From the NCBI GenBank assembly GCA_951804985.1, contig OX638134.1, positions 2,294,001 through 2,358,000 on the forward strand: DNA of 64,000 bases, in the 5' to 3' direction. Source of the stretch: Dryomyza anilis. Lineage: Eukaryota > Arthropoda > Insecta > Diptera > Dryomyzidae. Shown piece by piece: positions 35,763-48,190 of this stretch. A program made the translations under genes and the position numbers. The number at the start of each line of letters is the position of its first letter. Position 1 is the first letter of the stretch. A model generated the notes under the pieces. The model searched no databases. It was not told the origin of the DNA and worked only from the letters and a program-made list of their open reading frames with translations.

Positions 35763-38329
35763 TTAGGACATTGTAAAATTCTGCGTAAAGTCGTATTCAA
35801 TGGTTGGAATCACCGTTTGAACAAATTTCAAGAATATAATTAAATACAAATGCACACCCAATTCGCCGCCACCATCTTCCACAGTTTGTATTATCTTCTT
35901 CATTATGTCCGCATGTCGACAAGGATGAACGGATGCCATGTTTGGCCCAGGAAGATGTGGATGGCTCTCCATGGTAACTGTCTTTTTGGCATGATCCTGA
36001 CTGACATCTTCATACATTTGCTCCACTGTTAACGGTTTTCGATTCTAGAAATATACAAATCCCACCGATTTAACTTGATACCTATATCTATTACACAAGG
36101 AAAAAACTTGCCTCATCGTAGCCAACAACCCACAATCTGGGTGTTTGATAATATTTATCGTATGTAATGTGCAAGTCATATGTTCTTGTATGCAGTACTG
36201 AGTCATCAGAACTACCAGCTGTTGCCTTCGAGACTTCACTTTTTTCATCTATTTTACGTTTTGTAGTAGCCACTGCTGGGTCCACCATATCCAACATGCC
36301 ACTTTCTTCGAATTCGTCCATATCAATAGCCTCATCATCATCATCGTCGTCGTCGTCATCATCATCATCGTCGTCCGCATTGTTACCAACTGTTTTTCGT
36401 ACAAGACATTTGTTCGTGTCGGAATCTGGCATATCATCCTGAAATTAAAAACAGCTTCAAATATAAAATCTAATTAGAGGAAAATTGTCTACTTTGCTCT
36501 CATCCATCGTCAATTCGCACACTTTTTCCTCCAACTCAGCAGTTCCGTCTTCGTTGAACTGGTGAGTCTCCACCCAGCCGCCATCTCCAGCCTCCTCCTC
36601 GACCAGCGTCTCCTCGCCTACGTACTCCATCTGCTTGCAGCGTCTGTAGCAGGCCACGTTCCGGGTAATCAGAAATTGTTTGTCTACAATAGGCGATTTG
36701 TAAAAAAATCAATGCAATTCACGATGCACTACTTACCCTTGGGCAGGTATGATTTTGTTTTTGCGTCATCACCCGCCGCCCACTGCCAGGTGGGACAGTG
36801 ATGCACCAAGTGTTCGCCAGCAGCCACAAACTCTTCGGGCGTGAGAACACCAGTCTCGCGAAATTTCGATTCCTATGGATACAATAGACTTCATAAATGT
36901 GTTTATAAAATGTTCTATAAAAATTTCCCCCTAAACTAATTTAAAAATCTATGGTAGCAGTTTAATAGAGAAATTTGTCTAAGAGTGAACGCAATTTCTA
37001 GTTAATATTTTAATTTTATTCTAAGCAGGGACTAAAATTCGGTTCGGTTCCAAGATTTTTATATTTTATTGTTTTTTTTCTTGCCCTTAATGAATTAACG
37101 ATTTAATCAACTTGGCTTTAAATGACTTTATGATTATCAATTGAAAATAAAATATAAATAAAAAACGTTTCATATTCCACAGCTACAAAAAAAAAAAAAA
37201 AAAAAAAACTATGGGTTCCGGTTTCGGTTCCAAACATTTTGTTAAAATAACGGTTCTGATTCCAGTTCTTTGCGGTCACTGATAAGAACTAAAACCCTTT
37301 GGAATATCGGTTATGGTGCTGTTTCCAAGATTTTTAAAATAGCGGTTCTGCTATATTTAAGGTTCCACTTTTTTAATAACGGTTTCAATTCCAGTTCCAA
37401 ATATCGAAACGGTTTCGATTACGGTTCTTTGCGGTTCCTGTTTCTAAGTTTATTGAACTGCTCCAGTAAACCTTCAGGCCATGTAACATTTTAAAAATTA
37501 AACTTAGTTTAAACTAGATGCTATTACGTCCGTACTCAACATATCACAAATATTTTAAATGGTATAATAACATTCGTCCTGTTTCATCAGAAACAATAGA
37601 AGTTTTAAACTTTCACTGAGAAACTGGACATAAGTTTACTTTTTTGAAAACATGAAATTCAACATTGAATCGTGTAACTTTATTGTCACCCAACTCGTTA
37701 TATCAAAAAATATCGGGTTTCGTTTTATTTAGGCTGTTCAACGAGTAAGATCAAAACCCCGTGTTACCCTAAAATCGTTATCAAATCGAAAAAATGGTAT
37801 TTTATTGTACCGAGTCCATAAATATGCCCTATTTAAATTAAAAAATAAAATTGTCACGCGCATTATTTTGCCTAAAATATAAAAAGGTCGCTCGAACGAA
37901 TCCCTTATGACCGTGGAAGCCTAAAATCGTTGCTCCAACTCAAATGAAAAGTAATTGCCTTACGATTACAAATATGTAATTATTTTCCAGATCGGTTGAC
38001 CTTAACGCACTCTGGAGCAATGTTTTTTCAATAAGTAGTTGCACCTGTTTTAGATTTTTTATCGTCACCAGGGCGTCCTTTTTTTTGTTATGAAATGAAG
38101 AGTTTTCCAGTTTTACGCCAGTCGTATTATATGAGAAATATTTCTAATTGTTCGATTTTGCTACATTTTTATAGTCTAAATGTTAAACTTTCTTTCCAAA
38201 GGTGCAAAATTTCATATGAAGTTTATGGGACAGAAAATCACCACGATTAGTTGTTACCTTCAATACAGGTTTTAAATATTCAGCTACACCCAACGCCGTA
38301 CCCTTCACTGTATTAAAAACACTCTGCAT
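35763..38329 (-). CDS. Atg3: Atg3, E2-like Atg8-conjugating enzyme
   Basis: Exons on the minus strand are 38329-38258, 36872-36737, 36683-36493, 36438-36112 and 36044-35763. All phases agree and give 335 residues, compared with about 314 in human ATG3. Atg3 takes Atg8/LC3 from Atg7 as a thioester and transfers it to phosphatidylethanolamine in autophagosome formation. The amphipathic N-terminus ([19 protein letters not shown]) is conserved, as are [19 protein letters not shown], the [19 protein letters not shown] block and the catalytic Cys284 in VHPCRHAD. The flexible insert carries a long run of aspartates. The intron after exon 4 starts with GCAAGT, not GT. Start is unambiguous. Intron 1 is about 1.4 kb. 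In Drosophila this gene is also called Aut1. Divergent from diablo, with about 2.3 kb between start codons. Confidence 0.93.
36112..36438 (-). CDS. Atg3: Atg3 exon 4 with poly-Asp insert and GC splice donor
   Basis: It encodes a run of 14 aspartates (GAC/GAT) followed by [15 protein letters not shown], then the conserved [17 protein letters not shown]. The exon ends GATGAG and the intron begins GCAAGTTTTT, ending TTTCTAG. The acidic flexible region is where Atg3 proteins contact Atg7. The aspartate run is longer than in human ATG3, which has a mixed Glu/Asp stretch. Confidence 0.85.
36873..38257 (-). other. Atg3 intron 1 with degenerate GGTTCC repeats
   Basis: Between about 37030 and 37460 the plus strand repeats motifs such as CGGTTCTG, GGTTTCGGTTCC and CAGTTCTTTGCGGT in an irregular tandem pattern. 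The rest is AT-rich DNA without recognisable features. Confidence 0.5.
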
Positions 38330-38727
38330 GACCCGTTATTTCTTAGAACTTTGATAAGATTAAAATATCTGGACGTCGTAGTTGACACTTAATTATAGTT
38401 CGCAAAAATGTTCGGATAATATAAGTGTCAGCTCTTATTACGTAGTTAATTATAATTCGGCGACAATTATATGTATTAACTGGAAAAGATTATTTTTGCA
38501 TTTTATTAGTGATGACTTTTTTTTCGGTACTCAATATTTGTACTCTAAATTGTTTGTGTATCGATATCGCTTATTCAATTCAGTGTTGCATTTTCACAAA
38601 ATAAAAATGTATTTTCAAAAATAAAAATGTACTATCTAAAAATAAAAACGTACTTTTGTAACAAAAAAAAAAATGGTTTAGAAACGTATCAACATTTTCG
38701 AAACGCATCAGGGCAGTTCTTCGTTTT

Positions 38728-39070
38728 AGAAAGTACAATATTTTCCAGTCGGATCAAAATGACTGCCAAAAAAAAGACAAACGAAAAAAATTTTAATAGG
38801 TAAACAAATTCTCAGATTCAAAAGGTACAAAATTTTCCCTTCGAATAAAAACTGTAAAAAAAACAAAGGACAGACTGAAAATTTTTCAAAAGGTACAAAC
38901 AAATTTCATCATCAAAACAAAGGTCATTCAAAAAATGTGCGTACTTTTAAACAAAAATTTTCCCGTCGGATAAATACTGTAAAAAAAACAAAGAAAAAGA
39001 CAAAGGAAAAATTTTCAAAAGGTACAAAAAATTTCATCATCAAAACAAAGGACATTCAAAAAATGTACTA
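38728..39070 (+). repeat. Imperfect tandem repeat of about 120 bp, near 3 copies
   Basis: Shared blocks GTACAAAATTTTCCC, AAACTGTAAAAAAAACAAAG, TTCAAAAGGTACAAA and TTTCATCATCAAAACAAAGG recur at about 38820-38936 and 38940-39063, with a more diverged first unit. The open frame at 38937-39212 is a by-product of this A-rich repeat. It lies between the divergent Atg3 and diablo genes. Confidence 0.65.
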
Positions 39071-40652
39071 CAAAATTTTAAAAAAAATAACGGTGCTTAG
39101 TATGAACTGCTTAGTATTTCGAACCTACAAAATATCTCTAAATAGTACGAAAGTGCGCACTTATCCAACACTGATTCAATTCTACTCAAAACAATTTGCG
39201 ATAAACCAGTAGCGCGATTCCCTAATTGCCCTAAAAAATCAAAAAGTATAAATACTAATAAATAAATGAAACAATTAAGGTACATATTTTAGTATAGTAA
39301 ATATTCGGTATGCTAGTTTTTTTTTTGCGTGTAGTAAAATTCTGTTGTGAGGTATTTTTTCCCACATTATAGAAAAATACAACTTGTGGTAATTTTTATG
39401 TGTGGTATTTACCACATCCGGCAACTATGTTGTCATAGCTGCCACAATTTTGTATTAAGCCCACACATGGAATTTTAAATAGTGAAACAAGGTATTTTTA
39501 ATCCATTATGGTATGTATAATACTAGAGCGGGCATTCGCTAATATAAAGGAAATAGCAAACTTTTTTAAATTTTTGGAACCCGTTTCTTACCGAAATTGT
39601 GATTTTGTTTCATTTTGGCATTCTCGTAAGCCAGCACATGCAGTTACTTTAATTCGCAATATATGAGACATCAATTGTTTTTTTTTTCACATGGGATTAA
39701 AAAAAAAACAGGAAAATATGATTTTTCGTGGGAATTTCAGGTGGCATCTATGGTGTCGATTAAAAGAGAAAAGAAAACGAAAAAAAAAATCGTCGTAGAA
39801 AATTTTCACAAACTATTTACCAAAATGCATAGAATTCTAAATGGACAAAAAATAATCAGTCTTTAAGATTAAATTTTTGTAATTGTAATAGGCAACACAC
39901 AATAAAGTTTGCGGACAAAAAGAAAATATTACAAGAAAAATTCAAGGTGCAATTCCGTCGCGAACAAAGTAAATAAAGTGGAAGGCATATGAATTAAGTG
40001 CCATTTAATTCAAATGCAATAAAAAGGCGTCAACGATTGAAGAGCAAAAATTGAATTTTTGAAAATTTACGCCTGCAATTTGTTTTTGTGTTTCGGTTCC
40101 TCAGTGGACAACAGAACCACAAAGGTAACTGGGTTGTAAGGGTGTTGAATTATTTTGTTTGCGAGGAGGTGGATGTGCCTTCGATAGTGTGTACAGCAGA
40201 TGTTAATGTTTCAGGGCCACATTCACGAGATACTTCACCCTGGTACAGACGTTTAGTCAATGTACGAAAAGATCTCCTAATCTCAGTGCAAAGACATTTT
40301 TTATGATTTGTAAATACTTCATAAGTATTTATTTAACTTGTTTTTAATTGATTTTCTGTATGCACTTTATCTGTGAATCAATTTTTAGAGCTTAATATAT
40401 TCCTTCTTACGTTTATGAATCGTCTCACATATCACAGGGAATATATTCAAAAACTCCTGAGTAAAGCTTGATCTTTTTTTAAATGTTTTGCTAATGCCTT
40501 CTTGTAAGTTTGCGTCCATTTATCCCGCAACAAATCAAAGCGACAAGTTTATTTTTCATCCAGCCACAATTTTGTCCTCTTGTTCATCTTAGATAGACGC
40601 TGTGTGGGGCTGGGCTTCTGCCCCGTTGCGCTTGGCGGCACCCGGCACACGG
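39071..40652 (+). other. Region upstream of diablo, possible 5' UTR exon
   Basis: AT-rich intergenic DNA. A candidate non-coding first exon could end at 40124, where AAAG is followed by GTAACT, and splice to the acceptor TTCATCTTAG ending at 40592. This is a splice-site match only. Confidence 0.35.
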
Positions 40653-42570
40653 ATGGGCGACCCGCTGCTCAGCGGAGGTGCCGCTGATAGACCGCCCTCG
40701 CCCGCACGTCTATCGCACACCTCCGAGAAGCACCCTAAAGTAACACTTTCTGAACTAAATATGCTGCGACGTCATCGCGAGCTCTGCGACGTGGTGCTCA
40801 ACGTAGGTGGCCGCAAGATATTTGCGCACCGCGTCATACTTTCTGCATGCAGTCCCTACTTCCGTGCAATGTTCACCGGCGAGTTGGAGGAATCGCGCCA
40901 GACGGAGGTTACTATACGCGACATTGATGAGAACGCCATGGAGCTACTGATCGACTTCTGCTATACGGCACACATCATAGTCGAGGAGTCGAACGTGCAG
41001 ACGCTGCTGCCCGCGGCCTGCCTACTGCAGCTGGTCGAAATTCAAGACATATGCTGCGAATTCCTCAAGCGGCAGTTGGACCCCACAAATTGCCTCGGTA
41101 TACGCGCTTTTGCCGACACGCACTCGTGCCGCGAACTGCTGCGTATCGCCGATAAATTCACGCAGCACAACTTCCAGGAGGTCATGGAGAGCGAGGAGTT
41201 TCTGTTGCTGCCGGTTGGCCAATTGGTGGACATCATCTGCAGTGATGAGCTAAATGTGCGCTCCGAGGAGCAAGTTTTTAATGCAGTCATGTCATGGCTG
41301 AAGTACAATGTAGCAGAGAGGCGACAACATTTGGCGCAGGTTTTGCAACATGTTCGACTGCCGCTGCTGAGCCCGAAATTTCTGGTTGGAACCGTGGGAT
41401 CTGACCTGCTCGTGCGCTCCGACGAAGCTTGTCGCGACCTGGTCGACGAGGCTAAAAATTACTTGTTGCTGCCGCAGGAAAGACCCCTGATGCAGGGTCC
41501 GCGCACGCGTCCCCGCAAACCGACACGTCGTGGCGAAGTGCTCTTCGCTGTGGGTGGCTGGTGTTCGGGCGATGCCATTGCTTCCGTCGAGCGCTTCGAC
41601 CCTCAAACAAATGACTGGAAAATGGTGGCGCCCATGAGTAAGCGTCGCTGCGGCGTAGGCGTGGCTGTGTTGAACGATTTGCTATACGCCGTGGGCGGCC
41701 ATGACGGTCAGAGCTACCTCAACTCGATCGAAAGATATGATCCGCAGACTAATCAATGGTCATGCGATGTTGCGCCAACCACCTCGTGTCGCACAAGCGT
41801 AGGCGTCGCAGTGTTGGATGGATTTCTATATGCAGTGGGCGGCCAGGATGGCGTGCAGTGCTTGAATCACGTTGAACGCTATGACCCCAAGGAGAACAAG
41901 TGGTCTAAGGTGAAATCGCTTAAAACTGAATGAGATCGGTATAATCTCTTTTTTCCATATTTGAAGGTTGCGCCGATGACCACGCGTCGCCTTGGTGTTG
42001 CAGTTGCTGTGCTCGGCGGCTATCTGTATGCAATTGGTGGATCCGACGGGCAGTGTCCATTAAACACCGTGGAACGCTACGATCCGAGGTAGGTTTTTAA
42101 CAATTCCGAAAATAGCGTAAACTGCATAATGAAATTTTTTTAAAAGACAAAACAAGTGGTGCGCCGTCAATCCGATGTCCACACGACGCAAGCACTTGGG
42201 ATGTGCTGTCTTCAACAACTACATTTACGCTGTTGGCGGACGCGATGACTGCATGGAGCTGTCCTCTGCAGAGCGGTATAATCCGCACACGAACACATGG
42301 AGTCCAATTGTAGCGATGACTTCGCGACGCAGTGGAGTCGGTCTAGCTGTTGTCAATGGACAGCTCTACGCCGTTGGCGGTTTTGATGGTTCGGCGTATC
42401 TAAAAACTATCGAGGTGTATGATCCAGAAACGAATCAATGGCGTTTGTGTGGATGCATGAACTACAGACGCTTGGGAGGAGGTGTTGGTGTGATGCGAGC
42501 ACCGCAAACCGAAAACTACATGTGGTATGAAGTAGTCGACAAACAGCCCAAAGTCGTAGGTCGTTCTTAA
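40653..42570 (+). CDS. dbo: Diablo, KLHL20-type BTB-BACK-Kelch Cul3 adaptor
   Basis: Three exons, 40653-41909, 41967-42088 and 42147-42570, encode 600 residues. The sequence is almost identical to the Drosophila diablo protein. KLHL20-type proteins bind Cullin-3 through the BTB/BACK part and present substrates for ubiquitination through the propeller. Seen here: a Pro/Ser segment ([18 protein letters not shown]), a BTB domain at about residues 30-135, BACK at about 145-250, then six Kelch repeats with repeated YAVGG and ERYDP motifs to about residue 580. The start is the first ATG (MGDPLLS), matching Drosophila MGD; the open frame continues 17 codons upstream without an ATG. The extreme C-terminus here ([15 protein letters not shown]) differs from the tail I remember for Drosophila. 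Introns are tiny (57 and 58 bp). Confidence 0.93.
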
Positions 42571-43603
42571 GTGTGTTTTTCTTTAATACAGGATACGCAA
42601 AGACTCAGTTGTTTAAATGCAAAGTGACGGCATAGTTTAATTAATATATGCAGCATGCAGCAAACTTCTTAATATATAAAATAACGCATTCGAATATAGC
42701 CGTAGCATGCAGGTGCAGCACGCTGACTAATTTGGCATAATTTCCATATGAAGGTAAACTTGAATAACCTGAACAATGCAATATTAAACACGGGTTATCA
42801 CTCAGCCGCAACGCACCCTATTACCATGGATGATATTCTCTTTCACTCTGATAGCTATTTTGAGCGGCCGTTAATTGAGACAAATATTAAATAATGGAAA
42901 AGACATGGTAGCTTGTTCCTCTAAGAGGTAATTCATAATAGTTAAAAAAATATAGGGTGCTGCGCCTCCGTACATCAAAACAAACAGTAACTTTTGATTA
43001 TTACATTAAGCGATACCTCTCTCTTGATTTGTATAGTTTCAGTCACTAATGTTTATACATAATAATCACAAATAATAATGTACATTGTACTAAAATTAAG
43101 TAAATCAACAGTTTAACTTTAAACATTAAAAAGATCTATTTTTAAAAATACAATTAACTTGTTATGGAAATGCCGTTGCAGATTTCACTAGAATATTCTA
43201 TCGGGGTTTTTTTGTACACTTCAAAGTTTTAATTATTTAGAATAAAATAACATTGGATTGCTGTATATGTTATTAAAAAAAGGATGTTTTCGATTATAAC
43301 AAATATTTCAGGATATCGAGAGCTAGATTTTTGCAATTATTCTCAAATATTGTAAAATAAATTTTGAAATGCACTGAATGAATTAAAAAAAATGAAATGT
43401 AACGAGAGCACTACTTGATTCTAGATATTGTGCTAATTACGAATACATAATCGTTTTGTGTTGAGTTTGTATTTCTTAATATTTTACACAAAAAGTAATA
43501 CAGATCGATACGATACGTTCCATCATATGTCAAATTTTAATTCTCGCATTTTCTAAATCTTTAGTTGCTGCATAACATATAAAAATGTTTTTTTTTTTTT
43601 TTT
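42571..43603. other. Diablo 3' flank
   Basis: Probable 3' UTR followed by AT-rich DNA. No further gene seen. Confidence 0.5.
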
Positions 43604-44214
43604 ATATCGTCACTATCATGCCAAAGCGGCGAATGTGTAATTTTTAACATGTTTGCATTTTTTACATTTTTGAATGTAGTTTTTACTCAAGCATACTGTG
43701 CCACAAACGTGTGTTGTTTTATTGCGTATTTCTAGCCACAAAAGACAACCAAAAGAGAGAATTCGAAAAACTGAAAGTGTCATGCCAAAAGGGCGAATCT
43801 TATCGTTTTTTTGCCATAACTTTTTATGGGTATAAGATAAAATATGAGTGTAAAGGCATTAATTGTTTGTTTTTAAAGCACCTATCGATCATCATCATTA
43901 TTTTAAAATATTTTTTTGAATTTTTAACATTTGCAAGAAAAATGTTTGGCAAATTATTTTTAAATAATGATGCCAATCGATAGGTGCTTTCAAAACAAAC
44001 AATTAATACTTCTACATTACTATTTTATCTTGCACCAATAAAGAGTTATAGCAAAAAAACGATATTATATGTCCTTTTGGCATGACAATATTTTTAATTT
44101 TTCGAATTTGTTTTTTTTTTTTTTAGCTATAACTCTTTATTTAAACTTTAAAATTTGATTTCCCAACATTTTTAAAAATGCACATTCGAACCTTTGGCAT
44201 GACAGTGACTATAT
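43604..44214. mobile_element. Family B MITE, 611-bp copy
   Basis: Left end ATATCGTCACTATCATGCC; right end GGCATGACAGTGACTATAT. It contains the internal inverted pair GATTCGATAGGTGC-type blocks and GCACCAATAAAGAGTTATAG. The 90-codon open frame at 43711-43983 is not protein-like. Confidence 0.8.
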
Positions 44215-45069
44215 AACTGAGTGTTTTAAGCAAACACTTTAAACCTTAAATAGTTTGGCACTTTATAGTAATGGATAGTTAACCAAAATTTTTATCTAGT
44301 ACAAAATTAGAAAGCTGCAAAACTTGAAAAAAACTTGATGAAAAATTCATGGTCATGACAAACAGTTTGATGTTCTTATTGATTTTTATAGTTTGGCTAA
44401 ACTCTTGTAATTTAATAAGTATTGAAAGCATTGATGTATTTATTATATGTGAATAACATATTTACATAAAGAAAAAATGTATATTTCTTGATATTTTTTT
44501 TAAGTCATTGCTTCACATTATAAATTAAGAATCTTGTCTACAGTTACTGTTTCATATTATTGCTGAAATTATATAATATTGTTCAATTTATTATTTGCGC
44601 AAATTTGGCTCAAATTAGCAACCAAATTGTAACGCTTGCTTTTATGTTTTTGAACTATATAAACTTTTATATTTAATGAACGGTTTGGAAACATTTATTT
44701 ATTTTGGTCCACAACATTTTGTGTGTTATTAAATAACATAATTATTAAAATATGTAGTATTAAAATATGTATCTGTTAAATATGTTGTAGTTTATAATTT
44801 CTGCCTTCTTTATTATAGAGCTTTCATTTTTATAATATTACAAATATTCAAATTTTCAATGAAATTTAACAGAATTTAGTTTTAACGTATTTAATAAAAT
44901 AAATCATTCAAAAAAAAAACATTTGTTTTAAGGTTAATACACATTAAATAAAAATATTATAGATATATATATATATATTGATAGTAATTATCAAAAATAA
45001 AGAATACTATTTGTATTGTTAAAAGTACAAAACAAAATATAGCATTTTAGTTTATATCGTAACGTCTGA
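44215..45069. other. AT-rich DNA, nothing recognised
   Basis: Only short low-complexity AT tracts, including a TATATA run near 44964-44979. Confidence 0.5.
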
Positions 45070-45292
45070 GGGGTTACTATGTATCGCGATTCGAAAGTCA
45101 ATATAAATCGAAGTACAAAGCGTTACGAAGGCAAATTCATACAATCTAACGGAATTGAAAAGGTAGCCGTGTTGTCACTTTGTGAATTTGAATACGAAAG
45201 TACCAAATTTAAATGCGAAAGTCACACTCCAAAGTACCATTTATTAGAATGCGAGTAATATCACATTCGAATCGCATTACAGAGTAACCCCC
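45070..45292. mobile_element. Short TIR element of about 223 bp
   Basis: The left end GGGGTTACTATGTATCGCG and right end (read inverted) GGGGTTACTCTGTAATGCG are inverted repeats that both continue into ATTCGAA. It is GC-richer than its surroundings and lacks coding capacity. I found no clear target duplication. Confidence 0.7.
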
Positions 45293-46751
45293 CCGGGCCG
45301 ACCGAATTAAAGTAATCAAACAATTACACTGCACAACACTCATTCTGATTCCGCAAATGAGGTTCAGAAATATTCTTTGGATAGGTTTACTAAATATCGG
45401 CCAATTAACTTTTTATCGAGCTTTCATATATATTTGCGAATATCGCACGTTTCCAATAGCCGAATTGATCGAGTGTTATATCTAATGATAGGTAGTCACT
45501 AGGGCTAGGATTCTCATATACTAAAATCTAAAAAAATGCGCATAAAATTTAAAAATGCAACAAAAAGATGTAAAAAAAGTGTTATTTATTTTAACACAAC
45601 TATAATTGATATAGTCCAAATAGAATATGTAGTCCCAAAAAACTAAAAAGATCGCTCCACATTGACGGTCGTAAGAATATAGTTAGATAGTGGAGAATAA
45701 TTGTTCCGACAATTTTCTACGTCATTTCAACTGAAATCGTTGATAATTTGTTTAAATTTTTGAAAACCTGCTTTTTTCAGCATATGTTTTTTATTTTGCT
45801 GGCTAATGACACCGTCAACAGCATACATTTTATTAGTGCATAAACAGAAACTTTCACTTTATCACAAAATACTATCGAACGCGTTAACGCGATGTCAATG
45901 AACTCTACTAAATATACACACAGGGTGTTTGGTTCATCGATGTCTAAAATTCAGGGGATCATTCCATGACTCAAAAGAATAAGAAAACGTAAAATAAAAA
46001 AATGTCTAATTTTGCACCCAGTTTAAGATACAGGGTGTTTAAGAGATGCATATTACTGACATAACCTAGTCAAGAAAATTAGTTATAAAGTATAATCTGT
46101 TGATAAATGAATAACAATTTTTAAGCCATGTTTTAGAACATTAAATTACCTTTCCAATGGTATATCACATCTTCGAACCCCATGATTTCTTTCATTTTTA
46201 AAAGGTACAGGTAAAAGTTGCAATTTACAAAAATAAAATTTTTTACTTTGTGATTGATTTTCTCAAAATTCTTTATCGATCACCCCATTTTTTCTAATTT
46301 ATAATGATAGACCAGTTCATTCCCAGTACATTCTAACTCATTACAGTGCTTTTAAACTGGTAAGTTATCCTGCAGAAATAATTAAACAGGGCTGCCAATA
46401 TGTGCAGCCCATTATATATCGACGCCCCTTACGAAAACTATTATATTAAAATTGTCTTACGAAAAAATGTATATATCACTTTTAAACAATTTCATTTTTA
46501 CTTAAATGACGATTATTAAAATGTTCTCAACATTTCACAGAAAATTAGTACAACAAACAGTTTTCTGTGGAAAATTATTATGTTTCAAATTTTTAGTCGA
46601 AAATTGGAGCTTTTTATTGAAATTTTTTGTTTTCAAAATCATATTGCGTAGCTTTTATGTTTTGATATATGTCATTTGTAAAATTTGTTTGACAAAATTT
46701 ATAATAATTATGCTATAATGATATAAAATATGCATTACCATATACTATGTA
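45293..46751. other. AT-rich intergenic DNA
   Basis: No gene or splice-consistent exon seen. The open frame at 46506-46718 is hydrophobic by base composition only. Confidence 0.5.
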
Positions 46752-46895
46752 GGTGACTCAGTGTTCGTGTGTTGGAATACAAGCCGAAGCGTCGTTGGTT
46801 CAAACATCAAAGAATGCAAAATCAAAAAAATAAATAGAAAATGTTTTTCTTCACCGCGCTACCTCTCGTAAATAACCTTCGAGAGTAATGATTTA
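46752..46895 (+). mobile_element. Degenerate tRNA-derived SINE copy
   Basis: It aligns with the SINE at 63499: GTTGGAATACAAGCCGAAGCGTC against GTTGGACTGCGAGCCGAAAGGTC, a decayed B box GTTGGTTCAAAC, then TTTTTCTTCACCGCGCTACCTCTCG. Clearly older than the 63-kb copies. Confidence 0.65.
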
Positions 46896-48190
46896 GGATG
46901 ATTTTTTTTTTACGTTTTATATTTGAAAATAATTTTAAAAATTGAGTGTAGAAATGCAAAATTCTGATTTATACAGATTTGTATTGAAATTTACTAGATA
47001 TCTGTGATAGTTTTGAAAATTTAGAAAAAAAAAATTTTTTTCATTTTTTTTTTTTTTTTGAAAAATTAAAAAAAATAGATTTTGTTGAAATTCACATGGA
47101 AGATAGTATTTTTTAAATCTAGTAAAACTGTGTACTCAGTTTTTGTATATTATGATTTTTTAAAGACATTTTTGACGAACAACAATTTGTACCTGTGATA
47201 TATGTATAATTTTAAAAATTGAGTGTAGATATGCAAAATTCTGATTTATACAGATTTGTATTGAAATTTACTAGAAATTTGTGATAATTTTGAAAATTTA
47301 GAAAAACATTTTTTTTTTTTTTCATTTTTTTAGGATCCATCACGTTTTATTTTTGAAAAATTAAAAAAAAAATAGATTTTGTTGAAATTCACATGGCAGA
47401 TAGTATTTTTTGAATCTAGTAAAACTCAGTACTCAGTTTTTGTATATTATGATTTTTTAAAGACATTTTTGACGAACAACAATTTGTACCTGTGATATAT
47501 GTATAATTTTAAAAATTGTGTGTAGATATGCAAAATTCTGATTTATACAGATTTGTATTGAGATTTACTAGAAATCTGTGATAATTTTGAAAATTTAGAA
47601 AAAAAAAATTTTTTTTTTTTCATTTTTTTAGGATGATGTAACCATCACGTTTTATTTTTGAAAAATTAAAAAAAATAGATTTTGTTGAAATTCACATGGC
47701 AGATAGTATTTTTTAAATCTAGTAAAACTGTATACTCAGTTTTTGTATATTATGATTTTTTTAAGAAATATTTGACGAACAACAATTTTTACCTGTGATA
47801 TATGTATAATTTTAAAAATTGAGTGTAGATATGAAAAATTCTGATTTATACAGATTTGTATTGAGATTTACTAGAAATCTGTGATAATTTTGAAAATTTA
47901 GAAAAAAAAAATTTTTTTTTTCATTTTTTTAGGATGATGTAACCATCACGTTTTATTTTTGAAAAATTAAAAAAAAAATAGATTTTGTTGAAATTCACAT
48001 GGCAGATAGTATTTTTTAAATCTAGTAAAACTGTATACTCGGTTTTTGTATATTATGATTTTTTTTAAGAAATTTTTGACGAACAACAATTTGTACCTGT
48101 GATATATGTAAAATTGAATATTCAAATTCTGATTTTTACTGAATTTTATTGAAATTTTGTACTGAAATGTATTGAAATTTATTAGCTATG
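46896..48190 (+). repeat. Tandem array with about 300-bp unit, four copies plus a partial
   Basis: The landmark ATTGAGTGTAGA recurs at 46941, 47218, 47515 and 47818, with a diverged fifth at about 48113. Each unit contains GATTTATACAGATTTGTATT, an A/T homopolymer patch, CATCACGTTTTATTTTTG (absent or altered in the first unit), TTCACATGGCAGATAGT and GACGAACAACAATTTGTACC. Units are highly similar to each other, so the array is young. No open frame of note. Confidence 0.9.

Noticed and set aside
40602..40652. Upstream start for diablo at a GTG
   Set aside because: GTG is not a normal eukaryotic start; the first ATG at 40653 agrees with the Drosophila protein start.
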